This document shows positions 1 to 6,535 of a stretch of 40,621 bases of DNA, one piece after another. The notes under the pieces were generated by a model, which searched no databases, was not told the DNA's origin, and saw only the letters and a list, made by a program, of their open reading frames with translations. Origin of the DNA: JBFWMG01 sp050251715. Lineage in GTDB: Bacteria > Desulfobacterota > Desulfovibrionia > Desulfovibrionales > Desulfovibrionaceae. Made by a program: the position numbers and the translations under genes. Position 1 is the stretch's first letter. Every line of letters starts with the position of its first letter. The stretch is taken from positions 1-40,621 of the forward strand of contig JBFWMG010000032.1 of assembly GCA_050251715.1 (NCBI GenBank). Reading direction: 5' to 3'.

Positions 1-54
1 ATCGTGGCCCAGGGCTCGTCCGAGGAACTGCTGCGCGACCCGGAAGTGAAATAG
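1..54 (+). CDS. livF: C-terminal end of a LivF-type branched-chain amino acid ABC transporter ATPase (partial)
   Basis: Only the last 17 codons are in the window, ending at TAG 52-54. The tail reads VAQGSSEELLRDPEVK, which is the usual end of the LivF/LivG ATPase family, where a G-x-x-E-E-L-x-x-D-P-x-V segment precedes a final AYLGG. Here the stop follows EVK directly. The next five in-frame codons (55-69) still encode A-Y-L-G-G, and a second in-frame TAG follows at 70-72. The gene therefore seems to have lost its last residues through a single nonsense change. LivF energises import of leucine, isoleucine and valine together with LivG, LivH, LivM and LivJ or LivK; those genes would lie left of the window. 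LivF rather than LivG is inferred from the tail only. Confidence 0.6.
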   Translation: MVAQGSSEELLRDPEVK

Positions 55-88
55 GCATACCTGGGCGGCTAGGCCGCCGGGCAACGAT

Positions 89-299
89 CCGGGGGAAGGG
101 GAGAGGGAAGGGAAAACCCCTTTTTCAAAGCATAAAAAGGGGTTTTCCCTTCCCTCTCCCCTTCCCCCGGCCCCCCATCCCCTCTCCTATCTCTTTCCCC
201 AAAAACTGCTGGTTGGGGAGATGGATATGGTTGGGACACGCGAGTTTCCTAGGCGGGGAGGGTGGATACGGTTGGAGCAAGTGAGTTCTCCTGGCGGGC
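89..299. repeat. Left copy of an inverted intergenic repeat with a 37-bp hairpin
   Basis: Bases 89-125 and 134-170 form a perfect 37-bp inverted repeat with an 8-base loop (126-133). After it, about 130 bases contain two imperfect 41-base direct repeats, each with the core TGGATA(T/C)GGTTGG followed by a (T/C)CCT(A/G)GGCGG-like end. The whole block is repeated in opposite orientation at 1033-1254. It starts about 17 bases after the livF tail and could terminate that transcript, although neither strand has a clean T-run after the stem. I do not recognise it as a named element. Confidence 0.85.
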
Positions 300-445
300 T
301 GTACTGCCCCTCATTTAGCAGGCGAGTTTGAAGAGTAGGGCTGCCTTGTTGTTCGAGGACGAGGGTGTGGAGCGTTGTTCATCTTGCGCCGTGAGGCGCA
401 AGGCTTCGAGAAAGAAAAAGCAGCGATTGCTGACGGTTTGTCCGC
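300..445. other. Intergenic stretch without recognised gene
   Basis: No convincing coding frame is seen. The only structure is an 8-bp hairpin (383-390 with 395-402, loop GTGA). The region lies between the left inverted repeat and the terminator at 446-480. Confidence 0.5.
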
Positions 446-480
446 AATCAAAACCGCCCCTTGAAGGGGCGGTTTTGATT
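446..480 (-). terminator. Strong hairpin terminator downstream of the 104-residue gene
   Basis: Bases 446-460 and 466-480 form a perfect 15-bp stem with a five-base loop. The outer part of the stem is A/T-rich (AATCAAAA against TTTTGATT), so a U-rich tail is available in both directions. It lies 30 bases past the stop codon of the minus-strand gene at 510-824 and is the natural terminator of that gene. Confidence 0.8.
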
Positions 481-509
481 TGTGCGGAAAAGAAGGTTTC
501 CGGCTGGTG

Positions 510-824
510 TCAGGACGCGGTGTCCAGGGTCTTGCCGGTGGACTGCTCGGGCAGGGAGAGACCCTTGGCGGGCGCTTCCGCGCCCAGGCCTTGTTTGGCG
601 GCGGTGGTCTCCATGGTGCGCGTGGCGGTTTTGACGCGTTGCGTTGCGCCCGCGTTGGCGGTGCGCACGGCGGGCGCTTCGCCGGGCGAAAAATCCGTCG
701 CGTTGGAGGATGGTTCCTTGACCGCGCCCTGCGCCTTGGTGGCTGTTTGCGCTTTTTTGGGGCCGATCGTCTGCGCGGTCTGGCTGGCGGTGGAGCTGTC
801 CGCGCCGATGGGTTCCATGGCCAT
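510..824 (-). CDS. Small hydrophilic protein of unknown function behind a sigma-28-like promoter
   Basis: Encodes 104 residues rich in Ala, Thr, Ser, Lys and Gln, with no membrane segment, no signal peptide and no cysteine; it is probably largely disordered. I do not recognise a family. The start is supported by an AGGAGG ribosome-binding site at 830-835 (minus strand), five bases before ATG 822-824. A terminator hairpin follows the stop. A promoter resembling the flagellar sigma-28 consensus lies about 45 bases upstream (867-894), so a role in the flagellum or chemotaxis is a reasonable inference, not a demonstrated one. The gene is a self-contained unit bracketed by the two inverted repeats at 89-299 and 1033-1254. 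Confidence 0.7.
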   Translation of the reverse strand: MAMEPIGADSSTASQTAQTIGPKKAQTATKAQGAVKEPSSNATDFSPGEAPAVRTANAGATQRVKTATRTMETTAAKQGLGAEAPAKGLSLPEQSTGKTLDTAS

Positions 825-866
825 GGCCGCCTCCTGGGGCGAGAGTATTATTGGGCTTATGCCTCT

Positions 867-894
867 TTATCGGCAGCGGGTTTGCCAAACTTGA
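867..894 (-). promoter_or_regulatory. Candidate sigma-28 (FliA) promoter of the 104-residue gene
   Basis: On the minus strand the sequence reads TCAAGTTT (887-894), 12 bases, then GCCGATAA (867-874). The -10 element matches the sigma-28 consensus GCCGATAA in all eight positions. The -35 differs from TAAAGTTT in one position. The spacer is one base longer than the usual 11. Confidence 0.55.
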
Positions 895-1032
895 GGGTCG
901 CCGAAAAAAAAGGCGCGCCTTCAGGTTGCTGACGCACCGCCAATTAGCCCTGCTGGTTCTTTCCCGAAGCCTCGCGGCTCACGGCGTCGGGGGGACTGCC
1001 CTCCATGCCCCTCGCCCACAGACAACAAGGAC
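895..1032. other. Intergenic stretch without recognised gene
   Basis: Lies between the sigma-28-like promoter and the right inverted repeat. No ribosome-binding site with a credible frame was found on either strand, and overlapping open frames here look like chance GC-rich frames. Confidence 0.5.
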
Positions 1033-1254
1033 GCCCGCCAGGGGAACGTGCTTGGCCCAACCGTACCCATCTCCCCCGCCAGCAGCCTGCCTGGGGAATT
1101 CGCTCATCCCAACCGTATCCACTTACCCAGCCAGCGGTTTTTGGGGAAAGAGAGAGGAGAGAGGATGGGGGTCCGGGGGAAGGGGAGAGGAGAGGGAAAA
1201 CCCCTTTTTATGCTTGGAAAAAGGGGTTTTCCCTCTTCTCTCCCCTTCCCCCGG
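1033..1254. repeat. Right copy of the inverted intergenic repeat with a 37-bp hairpin
   Basis: This is the reverse-complement counterpart of 89-299. The hairpin arms are 1173-1209 and 1218-1254 (37 bp, eight-base loop). They pair throughout, with a single G-T wobble, and differ from the left copy at a few stem positions. Upstream of the hairpin lie two copies of the CCAACCGTA(C/T)CCA core, matching the tandem units of the left copy. Similarity ends at GCCCGCCAG (1033-1041). Confidence 0.85.
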
Positions 1255-1264
1255 TGCTTTGTCG

Positions 1265-1301
1265 GCAATCCAAGGCGCGCCCGGAGGCGCGCTTGGATTG
1301 C
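1265..1301 (-). terminator. Hairpin after the 35-residue-repeat gene
   Basis: Arms 1265-1281 and 1286-1301 pair over 16 bp with one bulged G and a four-base loop. It lies 22 bases beyond the stop codon of the minus-strand gene ending at 1323. No T-run follows, so it may be a stabilising 3' hairpin or work together with the larger hairpin at 1173-1254. Confidence 0.55.
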
Positions 1302-1322
1302 GGGGTGCGTTGTGCCGGACCG

Positions 1323-1832
1323 TTAGATGCGGGCCATGCCGAAACGGAAAGGCGCGTTGGCCAGGCCGAGGTCGCGGATGAAGGTCATGAGCGATTCGGG
1401 CGCCTGTCCCACCGGGGGCACATGGCCCACCATGGCCAGGGCTTCACGGCCCATGTCCGCCTCGGCAAAGGCCACGGCGGCGTACACGTCTTCCATGACC
1501 TGGGGTGCCGCAAAGGGCGCGTATTCGAGGTCCGCGGCCCACAGGGCGCTGGTGGCGTCGTTGGCTTCGGCAAAGGCCACGGCCGCGAAGTGGCGCTCCA
1601 GGGCGTTCATGCCTGCGGCGGACGCATGGTCCACGCCCGCCATGTGGCGCGCGGTCTCGTGGTCGTTCGCCTCGGCAAAGGCCACGGCGGCGGCCAGTCC
1701 TTCCAGGGCGCAGGGTTCGTCGGCGGCAAGGGGGCGTATTCCGGCAAGGGCGAGCGCTTCGTTGTGCAGGTTGGCTTCGGCAAAACCGATGGCGGCGAAG
1801 GTCCGTTCGAGCAGGTTGGTCGGGGTGTACAT
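1323..1832 (-). CDS. Protein of four exact 35-residue FAEA repeats, function unknown
   Basis: Encodes 169 residues. The motif FAEA occurs at residues 17-20, 52-55, 87-90 and 122-125, a period of exactly 35. Each unit has the pattern (F/L/Y)AA-x-x-FAEA(N/D) followed by a short Ala-rich helix such as EALALAG, TARHMAG or EALAMVG. The units look like helical hairpins, so a small solenoid or four-helix bundle is plausible. No signal peptide or membrane segment is seen. The start is chosen at ATG 1830-1832, preceded by an AAGGAG site (1839-1844). The repeats are also visible in the DNA, so they arose by duplication. A near-perfect sigma-54 promoter lies 59 bases upstream of the start codon, suggesting activator-controlled, condition-specific expression. 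I do not recognise the family. Confidence 0.8.
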   Translation of the reverse strand: MYTPTNLLERTFAAIGFAEANLHNEALALAGIRPLAADEPCALEGLAAAVAFAEANDHETARHMAGVDHASAAGMNALERHFAAVAFAEANDATSALWAADLEYAPFAAPQVMEDVYAAVAFAEADMGREALAMVGHVPPVGQAPESLMTFIRDLGLANAPFRFGMARI

Positions 1833-1890
1833 GGCGTTCTCCTTATGCGTGTCCCTTGCGGGGCTTGTGATTGCTGTTACTTTCTCTATG

Positions 1891-1905
1891 GCAAGGAGTG
1901 TGCCA
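1891..1905 (-). promoter_or_regulatory. Sigma-54 (RpoN) promoter of the 35-residue-repeat gene
   Basis: On the minus strand the bases read TGGCAC-ACTCC-TTGC, matching the -24/-12 consensus TGGCAC-N5-TTGC in every fixed position, with the GG and GC doublets 12 bases apart. Transcription should start near 1879, giving a leader of about 46 bases that holds the ribosome-binding site. An AT-rich stretch upstream (about 1905-2020) contrasts with the GC-rich surroundings, as expected for an activator-binding and bendable region. Confidence 0.8.
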
Positions 1906-2093
1906 GAATATGGTATTGTGTAAAAACAGTATGTTACAAAAAATGGCACAGACGTGTCGCAAGCGCTAAAAACGTTGTGAGACAATATAAGACATACATA
2001 TTGGAACAAAACGCGACATATGGCCCCCGGCAGCGCCATGCCAAACTGACCCTGCCGCTTTCGCGCCACGCCGAAATCTGGCAGAGTGGCCGC
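1906..2093. other. AT-rich divergent intergenic region
   Basis: Separates the sigma-54 promoter (minus strand) from the transglycosylase gene (plus strand). It contains an imperfect inverted repeat, TGTCGCAA near 1956-1963 with TTGTGAGACA near 1976-1985, that could be an activator site, and CATAT/ATATG near 1996-2022. None is strong enough to name. No clear sigma-70 promoter for the plus-strand operon was recognised. Confidence 0.35.
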
Positions 2094-3266
2094 ATGAATG
2101 CCCGACTTCGCCTGTGCCTGACGCTGGTGGTCCTCACCCTGTTGGGGTGCTCCACCTCGGACGTGCTGCGCGCCGCGCGCATCGCGGCCACGGGCGACGC
2201 GGCCGGAGCCGGGCGCATGGCCGCCGAAAAGGCGGCGGGCTACGCGGCCAACCCCGACGCGCTGCTCTATGACCTGAAGCGGATCAAGGCGGTGCTGGAA
2301 AAATTCCGCAAGGGCGTGGACGACGCCTGGGGCAAGGAGGAGCGCCGCGAGCCCGCGCCCAAGAAATACGTCAAATACACCCAGAACTACCTGAGCCGCG
2401 CCGACGTGGATTTTGACGCCGGGATCGTCACTGTCGAGACCGTGGACCAGGCCGCGCCTGAAAAGGCGCTCGCCGCCGCCATTGTCACCACCCTGCTCAC
2501 GCCCAACGACCCGCGCGGCGTGGACCTGTATTCCGACGCCCCGGTGGCGCTTTCCGGCACGCCCTTCCTGCTGGGCGAGGTCAAGGACCACGCGGGCAGC
2601 GACATCGACGGGCCGGACAGGGCCGAGGCCTTTGCCGCGCACCTGCTGGCCACGGCGCTTCAGGAGCGGCGCACCGGGGGGGCTGGCGCCAAGACCGTGC
2701 GCTTTGTGGCCATCGCCATGGTGCCGGATCATCTGCACGTGCGCGCGGCCAAGTTCCGGCCCCTGGTGACCAGGTGGGCCGGCGAATATGAGGTCAGCGG
2801 CAACCTGGTCTACGCCATCATGAGGACCGAGAGCGATTTCAACCCCTATGCCGTGAGCCGCGTGCCCGCCTTTGGCCTGATGCAGGTGGTGCCCACGTCC
2901 GCCGGGCGCGACGTGTACGCCTTCATCAACGGCAAGAGCGGCGAGCCTTCGGGGGATTTCCTGTTCCAGCCCGCGAACAACGTGCGTTATGGCACAGCCT
3001 ATCTGCACCTGCTCGACGGCAGGTACCTGGGCGGGGTGCGCAACCCGGTGTCGCGCGAGTATTGCGTCATTGCCGCGTACAACGGCGGGGCGGGCGGCGT
3101 GCTGCGCACGTTTCACAGGGACAAGGCCCAGGCGGTGGCCGCCATCAACGCGTTGGAGCCGCTGGAGGTGTACAACCGCCTGCGGGCCAAGCTGCCCTAC
3201 GAGGAAACGCGGCGCTATCTGGCCAAGGTCATGGACGCCAAAAAGGATTTCATCAACTTCCAATAG
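2094..3266 (+). CDS. mltC: Membrane-bound lytic murein transglycosylase C family lipoprotein
   Basis: Encodes 390 residues. The N-terminus MNARLRLCL...LLGC is a lipoprotein signal with the lipobox LLGC, so the protein should be anchored in a membrane facing the periplasm. Residues about 60-225 correspond to the DUF3393-type domain of MltC. Residues about 226-385 are an SLT lysozyme-like domain with the catalytic Glu246 in RTESDFNP, followed by GLMQVVPTSAG and AAYNGG, all hallmarks of the family. The enzyme cleaves the MurNAc-GlcNAc bond of peptidoglycan to give 1,6-anhydro products during wall turnover. The start is set by the lipoprotein signal; the ribosome-binding site is weak. Upstream in-frame codons from 1005 are spurious. 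The next gene starts 15 bases after the stop. Confidence 0.85.
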   Translation: MNARLRLCLTLVVLTLLGCSTSDVLRAARIAATGDAAGAGRMAAEKAAGYAANPDALLYDLKRIKAVLEKFRKGVDDAWGKEERREPAPKKYVKYTQNYLSRADVDFDAGIVTVETVDQAAPEKALAAAIVTTLLTPNDPRGVDLYSDAPVALSGTPFLLGEVKDHAGSDIDGPDRAEAFAAHLLATALQERRTGGAGAKTVRFVAIAMVPDHLHVRAAKFRPLVTRWAGEYEVSGNLVYAIMRTESDFNPYAVSRVPAFGLMQVVPTSAGRDVYAFINGKSGEPSGDFLFQPANNVRYGTAYLHLLDGRYLGGVRNPVSREYCVIAAYNGGAGGVLRTFHRDKAQAVAAINALEPLEVYNRLRAKLPYEETRRYLAKVMDAKKDFINFQ

Positions 3267-3281
3267 CTGGAGGATGCCGTC

Positions 3282-4388
3282 ATGGCAGGCTCGACCGTCT
3301 ATTTCACCAACCTGCGCTCGCGCAGCAAGGAAGACAACAAACCCAACAAGATCATGCGCCTGTTCGACGCGGCGGGCTTTGGCGCGTTCACCAGGGACGC
3401 GCTCACCGCCGTCAAGCTCCACTTTGGCGAACCCGGTTCGGACAGCTTCGTGAAGCCGGTGTTCGTGCGCGCGGTGGTGGACAAGCTGCATGAGGCGGGG
3501 GCGAAACCCTTTCTCACCGACACCAACACCCTGTACAGCGGCGGCCGCCACAACAGCGTGGACCACGCCCTGACCGCCCTGCGCCACGGCTTTGGCTACG
3601 AGGTGACCGGCGCGCCCACCCTCATTGCCGACGGCCTGCTGGGCGAGAACGTGGTGAGCCTGCCCATCAAGGGCCGCCATTTTAGCGAGACCAAGATCGC
3701 CGGGGCCATTGCCAGGGCCGAGGCCATGATCGTGTGCAGCCATTTCAAGGGGCACATGATGGCCGGGTTTGGCGGGGCCATCAAGAACTTGGCCATGGGC
3801 TGCGCTCCGGGCGCGGGCAAGCGCGAGCAGCACGATGTGCGTTTCGAGGTGGACCAGGAAAAATGCGTGGGCTGCGGCCTGTGCGCGGAGATCTGCCCGG
3901 AGGGCGCCGCCACCGTGGCCGACGGAAAGGCCTCCATCGACCGCGAGGCGTGCGTGGGGTGCGGCGAATGCCATGCCCAGTGCCCGGAGCGGGCGCTGGA
4001 AATCGACTGGAAGACGGAGATGGGGCCGTTCATGGAGCGCATGACCGAGTACGCCCTGGGCGCGGTGTCCAACAAGCGGGGCAGGGTGGGGTATTTCAAC
4101 TTCCTCATCGGCATCACCCCGGACTGCGACTGCGCCTCGTGGAGCGACGCGCCCATTGTGCCCGACATCGGCATCCTGGCCTCCACCGACCCGGTGGCCA
4201 TCGACAAGGCGAGTTTCGACCTGGTCAACCAGCAGGCGGGGCTGGCGGGCACGCAGCTGCCCAGCCAGCACGCCCAGTGCCAGGACAAGTTCCACGCCTT
4301 GTGGGACTATACCCAGAGTACGGTGCAACTTACCTATGGCGAGACGGTGGGGCTTGGCTCCACGTCCTATGAACTGATCGAGATATAA
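3282..4388 (+). CDS. DUF362 family protein with two [4Fe-4S] ferredoxin motifs
   Basis: Encodes 368 residues. The DUF362 domain covers most of the chain. Two ferredoxin motifs are inserted: CVGCGLCAEICP beginning at Cys195 and CVGCGECHAQCP beginning at Cys224, each followed by the distal proline-type cysteine, so two [4Fe-4S] clusters are expected. There is no signal peptide, which suggests a cytoplasmic redox or assembly protein. DUF362 proteins are common in anaerobes and their reaction is not established. The start ATG 3282 has a TGGAGG site at 3268-3273; an earlier ATG at 3274 lies in another frame. It sits between the transglycosylase and the flavin reductase with gaps of 15 and 11 bases, indicating one operon. 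The flavin protein is a possible electron partner (inference). Confidence 0.85.
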   Translation: MAGSTVYFTNLRSRSKEDNKPNKIMRLFDAAGFGAFTRDALTAVKLHFGEPGSDSFVKPVFVRAVVDKLHEAGAKPFLTDTNTLYSGGRHNSVDHALTALRHGFGYEVTGAPTLIADGLLGENVVSLPIKGRHFSETKIAGAIARAEAMIVCSHFKGHMMAGFGGAIKNLAMGCAPGAGKREQHDVRFEVDQEKCVGCGLCAEICPEGAATVADGKASIDREACVGCGECHAQCPERALEIDWKTEMGPFMERMTEYALGAVSNKRGRVGYFNFLIGITPDCDCASWSDAPIVPDIGILASTDPVAIDKASFDLVNQQAGLAGTQLPSQHAQCQDKFHALWDYTQSTVQLTYGETVGLGSTSYELIEI

Positions 4389-4399
4389 GGAGAAACGAC

Positions 4400-4975
4400 A
4401 TGAAACGTTCGATGGGCGCAAAGCCCATGGCCTATCCCACCCCGGTGTTCGTGGTGGGCACCTATGACGCCGAGGGACGGCCCAACATCATGACCGCGTC
4501 GTGGGGCGGGCTGTGCTGCTCCAAGCCGCCCTGCCTGTCCGTGTCCCTGCGCGCGGCCACCTATTCCCATGCGGGGCTGATGGCCCGCAAGGCCTTTACC
4601 GTGAGCATCCCGTCCGCCGCCCATGTGGCCCAGGCGGATTTCGTGGGCATGGTTTCGGGCCGCGACGTGGACAAATGGGCCGCGGCCGGGCTGACCGCCG
4701 TGCGCAGCGACGTGGTGGACGCGCCCTATGTGGCCGAGTTCCCCATGGTCATCGAGTGCGAGGTGGTGCATGTGGCCGAGCTGGGTCTGCACACCCAGTT
4801 CGTGGGCGAGATCAAGGACATCAAAATGGATGAGGCCGTGTTGGGCGAGGGCGGCGTGCCGGACATCGAAAAGCTCGCCCCCTTCAGCTATGCGCCGGAA
4901 TGCCGCGAGTACCGCGCCACCGGCCCCAGCCTGGGCAAGGGATTCTCGGTGGGTGCGGTGTTCAAGAAAGCCTAG
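4400..4975 (+). CDS. Flavin reductase-like FMN-binding protein
   Basis: Encodes 191 residues of the flavin reductase-like domain. The N-terminal part has the typical PVFVVGTYDAEGRPNIMTASW segment that lines the FMN site, followed by PPCLSVSLR and a SIPSA stretch. The length is normal for the short anaerobe members of this family, several of which bind FMN and act as electron carriers or NAD(P)H:flavin oxidoreductases. No signal peptide is present. The start has an AAGGAG site seven bases upstream. Co-transcription with the DUF362 iron-sulfur protein (11-base gap) suggests the two work together. Confidence 0.85.
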   Translation: MKRSMGAKPMAYPTPVFVVGTYDAEGRPNIMTASWGGLCCSKPPCLSVSLRAATYSHAGLMARKAFTVSIPSAAHVAQADFVGMVSGRDVDKWAAAGLTAVRSDVVDAPYVAEFPMVIECEVVHVAELGLHTQFVGEIKDIKMDEAVLGEGGVPDIEKLAPFSYAPECREYRATGPSLGKGFSVGAVFKKA

Positions 4976-5009
4976 ACATCGTATAACATACTGATATATG
5001 GGTGTATGT

Positions 5010-5053
5010 CCGCCCCGTCCGCCGTCCCGCCACAGGGGGAGCGGGCGGGGCGG
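5010..5053 (+). terminator. Candidate terminator of the mltC operon
   Basis: Arms 5010-5022 and 5041-5053 pair over 13 bp with one G-T wobble. The 18-base loop can itself pair TCCC with GGGA. Three T residues follow, so termination may be incomplete. It directly precedes the next promoter. Confidence 0.5.
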
Positions 5054-5059
5054 TTTGCG

Positions 5060-5089
5060 TTGACATATTCAACTGCGCGAAGCTATGGT
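5060..5089 (+). promoter_or_regulatory. Sigma-70 promoter for the HD-GYP / adenylate cyclase operon
   Basis: TTGACA at 5060-5065 matches the -35 consensus perfectly. After 18 bases comes TATGGT (5084-5089) as -10. Transcription would start near 5096, leaving a leader of about 130 bases before the start codon at 5224. Confidence 0.65.
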
Positions 5090-5223
5090 GTTAATTGCTC
5101 AAATCAGAAACGAAGCGCCACGGTGGCCTGTGGAAGTGGCGCGGCTTTTGACAAGCCGGGGGGAGCGGCGGCGGCGCCTTGGGAGCGCACCCGCCATGGC
5201 CTGAAGCGGCATGGGAAGGCTGC

Positions 5224-6522
5224 ATGGTTTTGACGGAATTCCCCATACACGTGGACCAGCTCTGCGTGGGCGTGTACGTGCGGCTTGACCTGCAAGGCAA
5301 GCGCAACCCGTTTTTGCGCTCCAGTTTCAAGATCAAGAACGAAAAACAGATCGAAAAGATCAGGAAGCTCGGCCTCACGCACGTCAACTGCGACTTGAGC
5401 AAGAGCGACCAGCTGCCCATTCCCGCCGAGAACCTGCCCGGCAGGAGCCCTGCCCCCATCCCGTCGCCGTCCGCGCAATCCGCCCCCAAAACGCCCGTCT
5501 CCGCCGAACTGCTGGGCCTCAAGAAGGAAACCATCGAGCGCAACAAGGAGCGCAAGGCCGCCTTTGCGCGTTGCGAAAAGAAGTATGACGAGGCGGTCTC
5601 GTCCGTGGTGACCATCCTGCGCCGCGCCTCGGGCCGCGCCGCCGATGCGGCGGCCGAGGCGAGCAAGGTGGTGGAGGCCATGGTGGGCACCTTCCTGTCC
5701 GACCGCGACGTGGTGGTCAACCTCATGAGCTCCAAGCCCACGGAGGAAAAGAAGAACTACCACGCCCTCAACGTCACCGTGCTGTCCATGATGGTGGGCA
5801 AGGAAGTGAACCTGAACGCCCAGCACATGCACAGCCTGGGCATGGGCGCGCTGTTCCACGACATCGGCAAGGGCAGGGTGAACATCAAGCACATGGAGCG
5901 CGGCAAGGCCACCACCGTGCGCCGCGCCGAGGAAAGCCAGTACCGCGAGCATCCCCAGCGCGGCGAGAACATCGTGGCCGACATGCCCGATTTTCCCAAG
6001 GCGGCGCGGGGCGTGGTGCTGCAACACCACGAGGCCGTGGATGGCAGCGGTTTTCCGGCCCGGCTGGCCGCGGACAAGATTTCGCCGCTGGCGCGCATCG
6101 TGGCCGTGGTGGACGCCTACGACAACCTGCTGGGCGAAAGCGACGCCGAGGGCCAGCGCACCCCGCACGAGGCGCTCAAGATCATGTACGCCACCAAAAA
6201 GGGGCTGCTCGACGAGCGTATCCTCGGCCTGTTCATCCGGCTCATGGGCGTGTATCCGGCCGGGTGCGTGGTGCAGCTCTCCAACGGCATGATCGGCATG
6301 GTGGTGAGCACCAATCCGCGCAAGGCCACCCGGCCCTCGGTCATGATCTACCACCCGGACATACCCAAGAAAGAGGCGCTCATCGTGGACTTGACCGTGG
6401 AGACCGAGCTGGAGATCAAGAAGAATCTCAAGCCGGAATCCCTGGGCAAGGAGGTGTTCGCCTATTTGAGCCCCAGCCGTCAGATCAGCTACTACGCGGA
6501 CACCCTTCCCGAGGGCGGCTAG
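5224..6522 (+). CDS. HD-GYP domain protein with DUF3391 N-terminus, probable cyclic-di-GMP phosphodiesterase
   Basis: Encodes 432 residues. Residues 1-70 match the DUF3391 leader found before many HD-GYP domains. A proline-rich linker follows (about 75-105), then an HD-GYP domain. Visible metal-site residues are His in YHALNV, H212-D213 in HDIGKG, His in YREHPQRGE, H268-H269 in HHEAVDGSGFP and Asp in VVDAYD. The GYP signature is GFP here, a tolerated variant. The HD-to-HH spacing of 56 residues is normal. HD-GYP proteins hydrolyse cyclic-di-GMP to GMP. Start ATG 5224 is preceded by GGAAGG; an upstream in-frame codon at 5179 lacks a site. The class I adenylate cyclase gene starts 13 bases after the stop, so the two are probably co-expressed. 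Confidence 0.85.
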   Translation: MVLTEFPIHVDQLCVGVYVRLDLQGKRNPFLRSSFKIKNEKQIEKIRKLGLTHVNCDLSKSDQLPIPAENLPGRSPAPIPSPSAQSAPKTPVSAELLGLKKETIERNKERKAAFARCEKKYDEAVSSVVTILRRASGRAADAAAEASKVVEAMVGTFLSDRDVVVNLMSSKPTEEKKNYHALNVTVLSMMVGKEVNLNAQHMHSLGMGALFHDIGKGRVNIKHMERGKATTVRRAEESQYREHPQRGENIVADMPDFPKAARGVVLQHHEAVDGSGFPARLAADKISPLARIVAVVDAYDNLLGESDAEGQRTPHEALKIMYATKKGLLDERILGLFIRLMGVYPAGCVVQLSNGMIGMVVSTNPRKATRPSVMIYHPDIPKKEALIVDLTVETELEIKKNLKPESLGKEVFAYLSPSRQISYYADTLPEGG

Positions 6523-6535
6523 CCCAGGCCACGCC

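Noticed and set aside
328..894. A 188-codon plus-strand frame across the region between the inverted repeats
   Set aside because: It runs through the terminator stem and is antisense to the better supported gene at 510-824. It lacks a ribosome-binding site.
1934..1955. A second sigma-54-like match (TGGCAC, plus strand) in the divergent region
   Set aside because: The -12 element does not fit: the bases after five are TGTC, not TTGC.
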